Assembly (NCBI GenBank): GCA_045629725.1
Contig: JAZQRT010000077.1
Location: 1 to 28,957, forward strand
DNA length: 28,957 nt
Direction of reading: 5' to 3'
From: SIG714 sp045629725
GTDB taxonomy: Bacteria > Bacillota > Clostridia > Oscillospirales > CAG-272
The translations under genes and the position numbers were made by a program. The stretch's first letter is position 1. Every line of letters begins with the position of its first letter. Shown here in pieces: positions 1 through 7,812 of this stretch. Under the pieces are notes generated by a model. It was not told the DNA's origin. It worked only from the letters and a program-made list of their open reading frames with translations, and did not search any database.

Positions 1-1022
1 AGCTTATAATCGGTGACCGCGGAACAGGTAAGACTGTGATCGCAACGGACACCATCATAAATCAGAAGGGCAAGGACGTAATTTGTATATACGTTGCAAT
101 CGGACAGAAGCAGTCCACGGTTGCGTCCATCGTTGAAACTCTCACAAAGAGCGGAGCTATGGATTACAGCGTAGTTGTGTGTGCATCTGCTTCCGAAATG
201 GCTCCCCTCCAGTACATCGCACCTTATTCGGGATGTACGATAGGTGAGTATTTTATGGATCAGGGCAAGGACGTGCTCATCATATACGATGACCTTTCCA
301 AGCACGCTGTTGCATACAGAGCGCTGTCCCTTCTTATCAGACGTCCCCCCGGACGTGAAGCATATCCGGGTGACGTATTCTACCTCCACTCAAGACTTCT
401 TGAGCGTGCGGCAAGAATGGCGCCCGAGTACGGCGGAGGATCCCTCACAGCCCTTCCCATAATCGAAACACAGGCGGGAGACGTTTCTGCGTATATTCCC
501 ACAAACGTAATTTCAATCACGGACGGACAGATCTTCCTTGAAACAGAGCTTTTCCACTCAGGCGTAAGACCTGCGGTAAACCCCGGTATCTCGGTATCGC
601 GAGTTGGAGGTAACGCTCAGATCAAGGCGATGAAGAAGGTTGCGGGAACACTAAAGCTTCTGTATTCACAGTACAGAGAGCTTCAGGCATTCTCACAGTT
701 CGGCTCAGACCTTGATGCGGATACAAAGCGCAGACTTGACCAAGGAGCAAGAATCGTGGAAGTGCTCAAGCAGGATAGAAATTCACCCGTTGACGTAATT
801 CTTCAGGTTGCAATAATCTATGCTGTTGTAAACGATCTTCTTGCGGATATTGACGTTGAAGATATCAAGTCCTTTGAAGCATTCCTTTTCGAGCATTTGA
901 CAGCCAACGAGGGAGAGCTTCTTGAGAATATCAGAACAAGCGGAACGCTTACGGACGAAACGTCCGCTCAGCTTGCGGCAGCTATAAACAGAGCAAAGGA
1001 AAAATTTGCAAATAAAGCATAA
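1..1022 (+). CDS. atpA: F-type ATP synthase F1 subunit alpha, 5' truncated by the window edge
   Basis: This is the C-terminal two thirds of the non-catalytic nucleotide-binding alpha subunit of the F1 head of ATP synthase. The reading frame is open from base 3 and starts inside the P-loop: LIIGDRGTGKT is read from bases 3-35, so the GTG at 36 is an internal Val codon and not a start. Downstream motifs fit the family: the RRPPGREAYPGD segment, SLTALPIIETQ, the VISITDGQIFLE strand and the GVRPAVNPGISVSRVGG stretch, followed by the C-terminal helical bundle. About 339 residues are present, matching the expected remainder after the P-loop of a roughly 505-residue protein. The usual P-loop is GDRQTGKT; here Gly replaces the Gln. 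It leads the atpA-atpG-atpD-atpC order typical of Firmicutes; the start and the F0 genes lie upstream of the window. Confidence 0.97.
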   Translation, partial: LIIGDRGTGKTVIATDTIINQKGKDVICIYVAIGQKQSTVASIVETLTKSGAMDYSVVVCASASEMAPLQYIAPYSGCTIGEYFMDQGKDVLIIYDDLSKHAVAYRALSLLIRRPPGREAYPGDVFYLHSRLLERAARMAPEYGGGSLTALPIIETQAGDVSAYIPTNVISITDGQIFLETELFHSGVRPAVNPGISVSRVGGNAQIKAMKKVAGTLKLLYSQYRELQAFSQFGSDLDADTKRRLDQGARIVEVLKQDRNSPVDVILQVAIIYAVVNDLLADIDVEDIKSFEAFLFEHLTANEGELLENIRTSGTLTDETSAQLAAAINRAKEKFANKA

Positions 1023-1049
1023 AGATAAGGAAAAGGGAGGAGAGATACC

Positions 1050-1907
1050 TTGGCAGGAGCATCCTTAAACAGTATAAAAACAAGGCTGAAAAGTGTTGAA
1101 AGCACAAGACAGATAACCAAGGCGATGGAACTTGTGTCCACCTCCAAACTTCGCCGTGCAAAGGAAAGAGCAGAGGGCTCGCGTGCGTATCACGAGGAGC
1201 TTTCCGTGGCACTTTCCAAAATACTCGGAATGACCCTTGAGGACTCGGAGGAAAACGAGTATTTCACAGAACGAGAGGTCAAAAAGACTTGTTATATAGT
1301 AATAGCAGGTGACAGAGGACTTGCGGGCGGATATAATAACAATATATTTAAGCTTGCGGACAAAATGAGGACGGACGCCGATTGTGTACTTCCCATCGGA
1401 AAGAAAGCAAGGGAGTATTTTGCAAGAAAGAAGGCAGATACGATCGACGTTGGTTATGAAACCGTGACGGAGGTTGGCTCGGGCGGAGCGACGGACATAG
1501 CATCCCTTCTTTGCTCGGAATTTAAAGCAAGACGCTTTGATAAGATCGTTGTTATCTATACCAAGTTTGTTTCGATGATGACTCAGACAGCGGCAACGGA
1601 ACAGCTTTTGCCTCTTGAAAGAACACAGACGCCGTCGGAGCATGCCGAAAGCTTTGATGCGATGTGCGATGTTAAGGGTGATGAGCTTGTGGAAAGTCTT
1701 GTACCTTTCTGCGTTTCGGGACTTATCTATTCGGCGCTTTGCGAAGCTGAAGCATCCGAGCACGGAATGAGAAGAAATGCCATGAACTCGGCAAACAAGA
1801 ACGCCGATGAGATCATCGGAGATCTTCACCTCAAATATAACCGTGCGCGTCAAGCCGCAATCACTCAAGAGATCACAGAGATCGTTTCGGGCGCGGAAGC
1901 ACTTTGA
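1050..1907 (+). CDS. atpG: F-type ATP synthase F1 subunit gamma
   Basis: This is the central rotor shaft of F1, which couples proton-driven rotation of the c-ring to ATP synthesis. The 285-residue length is normal. The N-terminal helix SLNSIKTRLKSVESTRQITKAM and the GDRGLAGGYN motif are family hallmarks, and the C-terminal helix (RNAMNSANKNADEIIGDL, then RQAAITQEITEIVSGAEAL) is the other half of the coiled-coil shaft. Translation most likely starts at TTG 1050: GGGAGG lies at 1035-1040 with a 9-base spacer, and the following AGASLNSIKTR matches the family start. The gene follows atpA by 27 bases and precedes atpD by 31 bases, in one operon. Confidence 0.96.
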   Translation: MAGASLNSIKTRLKSVESTRQITKAMELVSTSKLRRAKERAEGSRAYHEELSVALSKILGMTLEDSEENEYFTEREVKKTCYIVIAGDRGLAGGYNNNIFKLADKMRTDADCVLPIGKKAREYFARKKADTIDVGYETVTEVGSGGATDIASLLCSEFKARRFDKIVVIYTKFVSMMTQTAATEQLLPLERTQTPSEHAESFDAMCDVKGDELVESLVPFCVSGLIYSALCEAEASEHGMRRNAMNSANKNADEIIGDLHLKYNRARQAAITQEITEIVSGAEAL

Positions 1908-1938
1908 AGTAAATCTTCTTTAATTAGGGAGTAAATAA

Positions 1939-3339
1939 ATGGAAAATCAGAATATAGGTAAGGTCACACAGGTCATAGGTCCTGTTGTTGACATTAAATT
2001 TGCAGGAGGAAAGCTTCCCAACCTTCTCAATGCCATAAACGTAGATAATGACGGTGTAAACGTTGTGTGCGAGGTTGCACAGCAGCTCGGTGATGATACG
2101 GTTCGTTGTATCGCGATGAGCTCCACGGACGGTATGGTAAGAGGCGCGACGGCAGTTGATACGGGAAATTGTATCACTGTTCCTGTGGGAGAATGTACCC
2201 TTGGCAGAATTTTTAATTTGCTTGGCGAGGCAATAGATAATAAAGAACAGCCCACGTCTGCTGAGCGTCATCCTATACACCGCGATCCCCCCTCATATGA
2301 CGAACAGAGCGGCACCACCGAGATCCTTGAAACAGGTATCAAGGTAGTTGACCTTATTGCCCCCTATGCAAAGGGCGGTAAGATCGGTCTTTTCGGAGGA
2401 GCGGGTGTTGGTAAAACGGTTCTTATCATGGAGCTTATCAATAATATCGCAAAGCAGCACGGCGGTATTTCCGTATTCTCAGGCGTTGGAGAACGTACAA
2501 GAGAGGGAAATGACCTTTATAATGAAATGATCGAGTCGGGAGTTATCAACAAGACAGCCCTCGTGTACGGTCAGATGAACGAGCCCCCCGGAGCAAGAAT
2601 GAGAGTTGCGCTTTCGGGACTTACAATGGCTGAATATTTCAGAGATAAGGAAGGACAGGACGTTCTTCTGTTCATTGACAATATCTTCCGCTTCACACAG
2701 GCGGGCTCCGAGGTTTCAGCGCTTCTCGGAAGAATGCCCTCAGCGGTAGGATATCAGCCCACACTTGCAACGGAAATGGGTGCGCTTCAGGAGAGAATCA
2801 CCTCCACAAAGAAGGGCTCCATCACATCGGTACAGGCAGTATACGTTCCCGCGGACGACCTTACTGACCCTGCACCTGCAACGACCTTTGCACACCTTGA
2901 TGCGACAACGGTTCTTTCACGTTCCATTTCGTCACTTGGTATATATCCTGCAGTTGATCCCCTTGAATCCACATCAAGAATACTCACTCCCGAGATCGTG
3001 GGAATTGAGCATTATGAGGTAGCAAGAGAAACACAGAGAATACTCCAGAGATATAAGGAGCTTCAGGATATCATCGCCATTATGGGTATGGACGAGCTTT
3101 CCGAGGAGGATAAGCTTACGGTTGCAAGAGCGAGAAAGATCCAGAGATTCCTTTCTCAGTCATTTACGGTTGCAGAGCAGTTTACAGGTATGAAGGGTAC
3201 ATACGTTCCGATCAGCGAAACTGTAAGAGGCTTCAAGGAGATCATCGAGGGTAAGCATGACGATCTTCCCGAATCTGCATTCCTCTTTGTAGGTACTATC
3301 GACGAAGCGGTTGAAAAGGCAAAAAGAGGTGCAAAATGA
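1939..3339 (+). CDS. atpD: F-type ATP synthase F1 subunit beta (catalytic)
   Basis: This is the catalytic subunit that makes ATP at the alpha/beta interface. At 466 residues it has full family length. It shows the N-terminal IGKVTQVIGPVVDIKF barrel, Walker A GGAGVGKT, the VGERTREGND segment carrying the catalytic Glu, Walker B LLFIDNIFRF, and the DELSEED motif near the C-terminus that contacts gamma. The start ATG is preceded by AGGGAG at a suitable distance. Its last codons overlap the atpC start by four bases (ATGA), so the two are probably translationally coupled. Confidence 0.98.
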   Translation: MENQNIGKVTQVIGPVVDIKFAGGKLPNLLNAINVDNDGVNVVCEVAQQLGDDTVRCIAMSSTDGMVRGATAVDTGNCITVPVGECTLGRIFNLLGEAIDNKEQPTSAERHPIHRDPPSYDEQSGTTEILETGIKVVDLIAPYAKGGKIGLFGGAGVGKTVLIMELINNIAKQHGGISVFSGVGERTREGNDLYNEMIESGVINKTALVYGQMNEPPGARMRVALSGLTMAEYFRDKEGQDVLLFIDNIFRFTQAGSEVSALLGRMPSAVGYQPTLATEMGALQERITSTKKGSITSVQAVYVPADDLTDPAPATTFAHLDATTVLSRSISSLGIYPAVDPLESTSRILTPEIVGIEHYEVARETQRILQRYKELQDIIAIMGMDELSEEDKLTVARARKIQRFLSQSFTVAEQFTGMKGTYVPISETVRGFKEIIEGKHDDLPESAFLFVGTIDEAVEKAKRGAK

Positions 3340-3734
3340 GCACGTTTTTGCTGAGGATCGTCACACCTGACGGAGAGAAGTTTAGGGGTGAGGCGGAAAA
3401 ATTCAGCTTCAGAGCAACGGACGGAGAAGTGGGAATACTTGCAAATCATTCGGATTATATAGCTCCCGTTGATATATGCAAGGTGTATATCACAGGTGGA
3501 GATGGTAAGGAGCTTTCTGCGGTATGCGGAGGAGGCTTTATGACCTTTTCAAACAACACAGCAAGTCTTGTGTGCGATACCTTTATCTTATCAGAAGATA
3601 TTGACCTTGCGGCGGTAACGGCTGAACTCAAGGACGTTGAGGAAAAGCTTGAGGGTGCAAAGAACCAAAGGGAAAAGAATATCCTCATATCTCACGCAAA
3701 AAGGCTGAAGCTTCAGATAGAGCTTGTAAGTTGA
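3336..3734 (+). CDS. atpC: F-type ATP synthase F1 subunit epsilon
   Basis: Epsilon links the gamma shaft to the c-ring and inhibits ATP hydrolysis. The 132-residue product has the N-terminal beta-sandwich (VTPDGEKFRGEAEKFSFRATDGEVGILANHSDYIAPV, written here only as the family pattern around residues 8-44) with the conserved GEVGIL-NH core, then a GGGF turn and a charged C-terminal helical hairpin. It overlaps atpD by four bases. A strong hairpin terminator follows 18 bases after the stop, so it is the last gene of the ATP synthase operon. Confidence 0.95.
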   Translation: MSTFLLRIVTPDGEKFRGEAEKFSFRATDGEVGILANHSDYIAPVDICKVYITGGDGKELSAVCGGGFMTFSNNTASLVCDTFILSEDIDLAAVTAELKDVEEKLEGAKNQREKNILISHAKRLKLQIELVS

Positions 3735-3752
3735 ATCAACGTTATATACGAT

Positions 3753-3790
3753 AAAATCGGCAGGAACTCATATCCTGCCGATTTTGTATT
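3753..3790. terminator. Bidirectional intrinsic terminator between atpC and the convergent AraC gene
   Basis: A perfect 13-bp stem (3753-3765 with 3773-3785) encloses a 7-base loop. The stem has GC-rich CGGCAGGA/TCCTGCCG cores flanked by A4 on the left and T4 on the right, so it can terminate both the atp operon (+) and the AraC gene ending at 3802 (-). The flanking T-runs are short. Confidence 0.85.
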
Positions 3791-3801
3791 TACAAATATA
3801 T

Positions 3802-4635
3802 TTAATTGTTCTCAGCAATCTTTGTTTGCAAAGAGGGCTCTTGGAGAGCGGTTTGTTTTATATATATTTTCCTGTATGTAACAGGTGACATTTGATAAGC
3901 TTTGCGAAAAAGTTTATTAAAATAGACTGAATCGTTAATGCCAACGGATGCGGCAATTTCTTTGATCGTCATTTTTGAATTTAGCATCATTTCGGTGGCA
4001 AGGGACAATCTGTAGCTGTTAAGATATGCGATCGGCGAAAGACCAAAGGCTTTTTTAAATGCCGTGAAGAAATGGGACACAGATAGATTAACCGAGCTCG
4101 CAAGCGTTTCAACTGATATTTTTTCTTTGTAGTTTTCTTTTATGTATGCTAAAGCCTCGGAAAGATTGCTTGAAGACGCCCCGACTTTTTCAGAAGAAAT
4201 TTTGTAAAGCAAGGCGATGATCTCATGGTAGCATAGGTTTTCTTCAAATGCGTTATCGGCTGAAAACAGACGGTCAAAAATAAGGTTTAATTCTTGCTTT
4301 TGTTCCTCGGGCAGAATAATCGGCAGCTCATAAAGGTTTTCAAAAAGGTAAAGGTCGTTGAGCTTTATCTTCAAGAACACCCAACGGCAGATCATTTTTC
4401 CGCTGATCTTATCTGTGTTATGGACGATAGTTTGTTTTACCTCTGAAGGAGCGATAAAAAAACCGCCCTTTCCCGTGTTGTAAGTTTTTTCATCTCCCAG
4501 CTTGATGTCATAGCTTCCCTCAATTGCTTGAACGATGGATAGATAGGGAAGATTTTTTATATGGCATATATTATTAATGACAGAGGATTCAAAATTGCCT
4601 TTGCAGAAATATTCAAGGTCTATTTTTTTGATCAT
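3802..4635 (-). CDS. AraC-family transcriptional regulator, divergent from the glycyl radical enzyme
   Basis: This is a 277-residue regulator with the two-domain AraC layout. The N-terminal half (about residues 1-145) is a cupin-like sensor region with the motifs EGSYDIKLGDEK and GGFFIAPSEVKQTI. The C-terminal part (about 159-256) is the double helix-turn-helix domain, with VETLASSVNLSVSHFFTAFKK and then IKEIAASVGINDSVYFNKLFRK and SPVTYRK. The start ATG at 4635 has GAGGTG six bases upstream. It is transcribed away from the glycyl radical enzyme gene, 110 bases apart, so it most likely controls that gene in response to the enzyme's substrate or a related metabolite. The effector cannot be told from the sequence. 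Confidence 0.93.
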   Translation of the reverse strand: MIKKIDLEYFCKGNFESSVINNICHIKNLPYLSIVQAIEGSYDIKLGDEKTYNTGKGGFFIAPSEVKQTIVHNTDKISGKMICRWVFLKIKLNDLYLFENLYELPIILPEEQKQELNLIFDRLFSADNAFEENLCYHEIIALLYKISSEKVGASSSNLSEALAYIKENYKEKISVETLASSVNLSVSHFFTAFKKAFGLSPIAYLNSYRLSLATEMMLNSKMTIKEIAASVGINDSVYFNKLFRKAYQMSPVTYRKIYIKQTALQEPSLQTKIAENN

Positions 4636-4653
4636 TTATATCACCTCAATATT

Positions 4654-4682
4654 ATTGTACTAAAAAATAATATAAAAGTCAA
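4654..4682 (-). promoter_or_regulatory. Predicted sigma-A promoter of the AraC gene
   Basis: On the minus strand TTGACT (4682-4677) is followed by exactly 17 bases and TACAAT (4659-4654). This is a good match to the vegetative consensus and lies about 20 bases upstream of the AraC start. Its -35 box touches the -35 box of the promoter facing the other way. Confidence 0.7.
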
Positions 4683-4711
4683 TTGATTTTAATTGTTTTA
4701 TACTGTATTAT
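4683..4711 (+). promoter_or_regulatory. Predicted promoter of the glycyl radical enzyme operon
   Basis: TTGATT (4683-4688), 17 bases, then TATTAT (4706-4711). A second possible -10, TATAAT, sits at 4711-4716. The weaker -35 fits an activator-dependent promoter. AATTG recurs at 4681, 4691 and 4714, and 4681-4690 and 4691-4700 form an imperfect 10-base tandem (8 of 10 identical) that could be part of the AraC binding site; that last point is inference. Confidence 0.55.
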
Positions 4712-4745
4712 ATAATTGTAAGCAACTTAAAATAGAGGTGTTTTT

Positions 4746-6881
4746 ATGGAATTTTTTGCAGTGAACGGAAAAAGACCCATACGCTTAAGTGAAAAGACAA
4801 GGCTTTTTGCATATGAATCAATGAGCCACAAGTACGGACTTCAAGCAAGGGAATTTCCTGCGGTATCTATGGATGATCTTGTTGGCTTCGATGAAATGAC
4901 GGCAATAGAAAAGCACGATGCGGCAATCGAAAGAATAGTAACGCTTTGTCCTGTTCGAATTTGCGAGGGGGAAAAAATCAGCGGCAGTGCAAATCTCGGC
5001 GCGGCGATCGATAATTATATTCCCGCCGTAAGGGAGGGAAAGTATATCCTCTGTGCCGAAAGCCATTTGACGATAGATTTTGAAACCGTTTTAAAGCTCG
5101 GGGTTGACCATATAGAAAAAACAGCGAGGGAAAGCCTTGGAAAATATAAAGGTACAGAAAAAGAGCCCTTTGTGAAGAGCTGTCTTAACTGTATAAACAG
5201 CTTTAAGGTTTGGCACGGAAGATACCTTGAAGCGCTCCGTGACAAAGATGAATATAAGAAAAACTATGAAAATCTGAAAAACGTTCCTTTTTCTCCCGCA
5301 AAGAATTTCCATGAAGCGGTACAGAGTATTTGGTTCGTCTTTGCTTTTGTTCGTCTTTGCGGTAACTGGCCCGGAATCGGAAGGCTTGATTGGCTTCTCG
5401 GAGATTATCTTGAAAAAGATCTGCAGACGGGCGTTTTAACTCTTGAGGAAGCAAGGGAGATACTTGCACATTTCTTCATCAAGGGCTGTGAGTGGATATG
5501 CGGCGGTGATTACGGCAGCGGAGATGCTCAGCACTATCAAAATATTTTGCTTGGCGGTGTTGATGAGGAGGGAAAAGAGGTCACCTGCACGGTAACCTAT
5601 CTTGTTCTTGATATATTGGAGGAGCTTGGAATCAGTGATTTTCCCACAACGGTAAGAGTTAACAAGAACACCCCCAAAAAGCTTCTTGAGCGCACTGCGG
5701 AGGTCATAAGGTATGGGGGCGGAGCTGTTGCCGTATATAACGAGGAGCTTATTATAGATTCCTTGATCAAATATGGCTATGATCCCGTGGAAGCGGCAAA
5801 ATTTGCCAATGACGGATGCTGGGAGGTGCAGATTCCCGGAAAAACGTTTTTCACCTATATTCCTTTTGACGGACTTTCGATTTTGCAAAAGGTCACTCTT
5901 GATTGGTATAGAGAAAATGTGAATTTCACAAGCTTTGAGGAGCTGTACAGCAAATATATTCAAGATCTCGGCGTTAAAACGAGAGAGTATCTTAAGAACA
6001 GAATATCCCATTCAGCTGATATTGAGAACGGGGATGAAAATAAAAAGTGGAAGGAGCATCCTCCCTGTACCATTGTTTCCCTGTTTGAAAAGGGCTGTAT
6101 CGAAAAGGGTGCATCATATCTTGAGGGAGGACCTGTTTATAACGTCATATCCCCCCACATAGGAGGTCTTCCCGACGTTGTAAATAGCTTGTATGCCATA
6201 AAAAAGCTTGTTTTTGACGAGAAAAAGCTGGGCTTTTCCGAGCTTATGAGAGTGCTTCGTGATAATTGGGAGGGATACGAGGCGCTCCGTCAGTACGCGC
6301 TCAATAAATATGATTATTACGGAAACGATAATGACGAGGCGGACGAAATTGCCGCAAGGATCGTGGAGGATTTTGCCGACATATGTGATGGAGAAAACGG
6401 CAAAAACTTGTATATGACTCCTGCAGGTATAAGTACCTTCGGAAGACAGCTGAACTGGGCACCCTACCGCATGGCAACTCCAAGCGGAAGAAGGGCAAAG
6501 GAAGTGCTTGGAGGCAACTTCTCCCCGACTCCGGGAAGTGACAAGGAGGGCGCAACAGCCATTATCAAGTCCTATTGTAAATCTGAGCTTTGGCGCATGG
6601 TTTCGGGAGCGGCTCTTGATATCAAATTACTACCCTCTGCTGTAAACGGTGAAAACGGAGTAAAGATACTTGAATCCCTCATACGAGGATTTGTGAGCCT
6701 TGGCGGTCATTTCATGCAGCTTGATATTGCAGATACCGAGCTTTTGAAAAGAGCGCAGGAGCACCCCGAGGATTATCAAACCCTTTCCGTCCGAGTTTCC
6801 GGTTGGAATGCTCGTTTTGTTACGCTGAACAAGGAGTGGCAGGATATGATAATCGGTCAAACGGGATGTGATTTTCGATGA
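4746..6881 (+). CDS. Glycyl radical enzyme of the pyruvate formate-lyase superfamily, substrate unknown
   Basis: This is an oxygen-sensitive radical enzyme. The C-terminal RVSGW motif (683-687) carries the glycyl radical at Gly686. The active-site loop NDGCWE puts the thiyl Cys at 358 and Glu at 360. A Cys-x-Glu pair is the mark of the eliminase/decarboxylase branch (diol dehydratase, choline lyase, hydroxyproline dehydratase), whereas pyruvate formate-lyase has Cys-Cys. Other family segments are SHLTIDFETVLKLG (106-119), GRLDWLLGDYLEKDL (212-226), ATPSGRRAKEVLGG (577-590) and YGNDNDEAD (525-533). At 711 residues it is shorter than the 780-850 usual for this branch. GAGGTG lies five bases before the ATG. 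It overlaps its activase gene by four bases. The substrate is not identifiable: no shell proteins, dehydrogenases or transporters adjoin it, and Trp359 is unusual. Confidence 0.92.
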   Translation: MEFFAVNGKRPIRLSEKTRLFAYESMSHKYGLQAREFPAVSMDDLVGFDEMTAIEKHDAAIERIVTLCPVRICEGEKISGSANLGAAIDNYIPAVREGKYILCAESHLTIDFETVLKLGVDHIEKTARESLGKYKGTEKEPFVKSCLNCINSFKVWHGRYLEALRDKDEYKKNYENLKNVPFSPAKNFHEAVQSIWFVFAFVRLCGNWPGIGRLDWLLGDYLEKDLQTGVLTLEEAREILAHFFIKGCEWICGGDYGSGDAQHYQNILLGGVDEEGKEVTCTVTYLVLDILEELGISDFPTTVRVNKNTPKKLLERTAEVIRYGGGAVAVYNEELIIDSLIKYGYDPVEAAKFANDGCWEVQIPGKTFFTYIPFDGLSILQKVTLDWYRENVNFTSFEELYSKYIQDLGVKTREYLKNRISHSADIENGDENKKWKEHPPCTIVSLFEKGCIEKGASYLEGGPVYNVISPHIGGLPDVVNSLYAIKKLVFDEKKLGFSELMRVLRDNWEGYEALRQYALNKYDYYGNDNDEADEIAARIVEDFADICDGENGKNLYMTPAGISTFGRQLNWAPYRMATPSGRRAKEVLGGNFSPTPGSDKEGATAIIKSYCKSELWRMVSGAALDIKLLPSAVNGENGVKILESLIRGFVSLGGHFMQLDIADTELLKRAQEHPEDYQTLSVRVSGWNARFVTLNKEWQDMIIGQTGCDFR

Positions 6882-7759
6882 GAGTTGTAAATATTCAGCG
6901 TTTTTGTATGCATGACGGTCCGGGTATCCGAACCACGGTGTTTTTCAAGGGATGTCCCTTGCGCTGTGCTTGGTGTCACAATGCGGAAACACAAAGAAGT
7001 GAAAAGGAAATATTATTTTATAAAAATAAATGTATTTTCTGCCACGCCTGTGAATCGGTTTGCACCGTTGCGGCTCATTCCTTTGAAAAGGAGCACGAAC
7101 TTGACCGTAGTGCTTGTATCAAGTGCGGTAAATGTACCTTGGAGTGTCCGACAGGTGCTTTGGAGCTTTGCGGCGAGGATATAAGTGTCCTTGAAATATT
7201 CGAAGAAATAAAAAAAGACCGTTCCTTTTACGGGAACGAGGGAGGCGTTACTCTGTCGGGCGGTGAGGTGTTCATGCAGTCCCGAGAGGCACTTGAGCTT
7301 TTGAAGCTTTGTAAGTCTGAGTGGATAAATACTGCTGTCGAGACCTGCGGATACTTTCAGACGGACATAATGGATGAAGCTATACCTCTAACCGATCTGT
7401 TTTTGTGGGATATAAAGGATACGGATGATGAACGCCACAAGCAAAATACGGGCGTGTCAAAGGAGCTTATTCTGAAAAATCTTTATTACGCGGACTCTAT
7501 TGGCGCAAAAACAAGGATTCGCGCAATACTCATAAACGGCGTGAACGCACTTGAAGAACACTATGAGGCTCTTGCGGATATCGTTAAAAAATTGAATCAC
7601 TGTGAGGGAGTGGAGTTTATCCCATATCATCCCTACGGTACTTCTAAAAGCACAGCGCTTGGAAAAAATACTTGGGGTGATAATAGCCTGATCCCCTCAA
7701 AGGAGCAGATAAACGCGGCAAAAGAGTGTTTAATTCAAAAGAATATAATAGTGTTTTAA
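6878..7759 (+). CDS. Glycyl radical enzyme activase (radical SAM)
   Basis: This enzyme cleaves S-adenosylmethionine and abstracts hydrogen from Gly686 of its partner to install the radical. The radical-SAM cluster motif is Cys26-x3-Cys30-x2-Cys33 (GCPLRCAWCHN). A ferredoxin-like insert follows with two further 4Fe-4S motifs, Cys52/55/58/62 and Cys80/83/86/90 (ending CPTGAL). This insert is typical of activases of the eliminase branch and is absent from the pyruvate formate-lyase activase, which supports the partner not being a formate-lyase. The GGEVFMQ segment near residue 128 resembles the conserved SAM-binding GGEP region. Length 293 is normal. The ATG overlaps the stop of the enzyme gene (ATGA), implying coupled translation. 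Confidence 0.95.
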   Translation: MRVVNIQRFCMHDGPGIRTTVFFKGCPLRCAWCHNAETQRSEKEILFYKNKCIFCHACESVCTVAAHSFEKEHELDRSACIKCGKCTLECPTGALELCGEDISVLEIFEEIKKDRSFYGNEGGVTLSGGEVFMQSREALELLKLCKSEWINTAVETCGYFQTDIMDEAIPLTDLFLWDIKDTDDERHKQNTGVSKELILKNLYYADSIGAKTRIRAILINGVNALEEHYEALADIVKKLNHCEGVEFIPYHPYGTSKSTALGKNTWGDNSLIPSKEQINAAKECLIQKNIIVF

Positions 7760-7800
7760 AAAAGATCTCCCCACCGAATTTGTATCAGTGGGGAGATTTG
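7758..7800. terminator. Bidirectional terminator between the activase and exonuclease genes
   Basis: A 10-bp stem ATCTCCCCAC (7765-7774) pairs with GTGGGGAGAT (7788-7797) around a 13-base loop. On the minus strand it is followed by a run of six T, giving a classic terminator for the convergent exonuclease gene; the + strand T-run is weaker. Confidence 0.8.
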
Positions 7801-7812
7801 AATTTATTAAGG

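Noticed and set aside
1065..1868. 267-codon open frame antisense to atpG
   Set aside because: Shadow of a firmly identified gene; no ribosome site or recognisable motif.
4746..6881. Pyruvate formate-lyase assignment
   Set aside because: Formate-lyase has two adjacent active-site Cys and an activase without extra clusters; here there is one Cys in Cys-Trp-Glu and the activase has two ferredoxin motifs.
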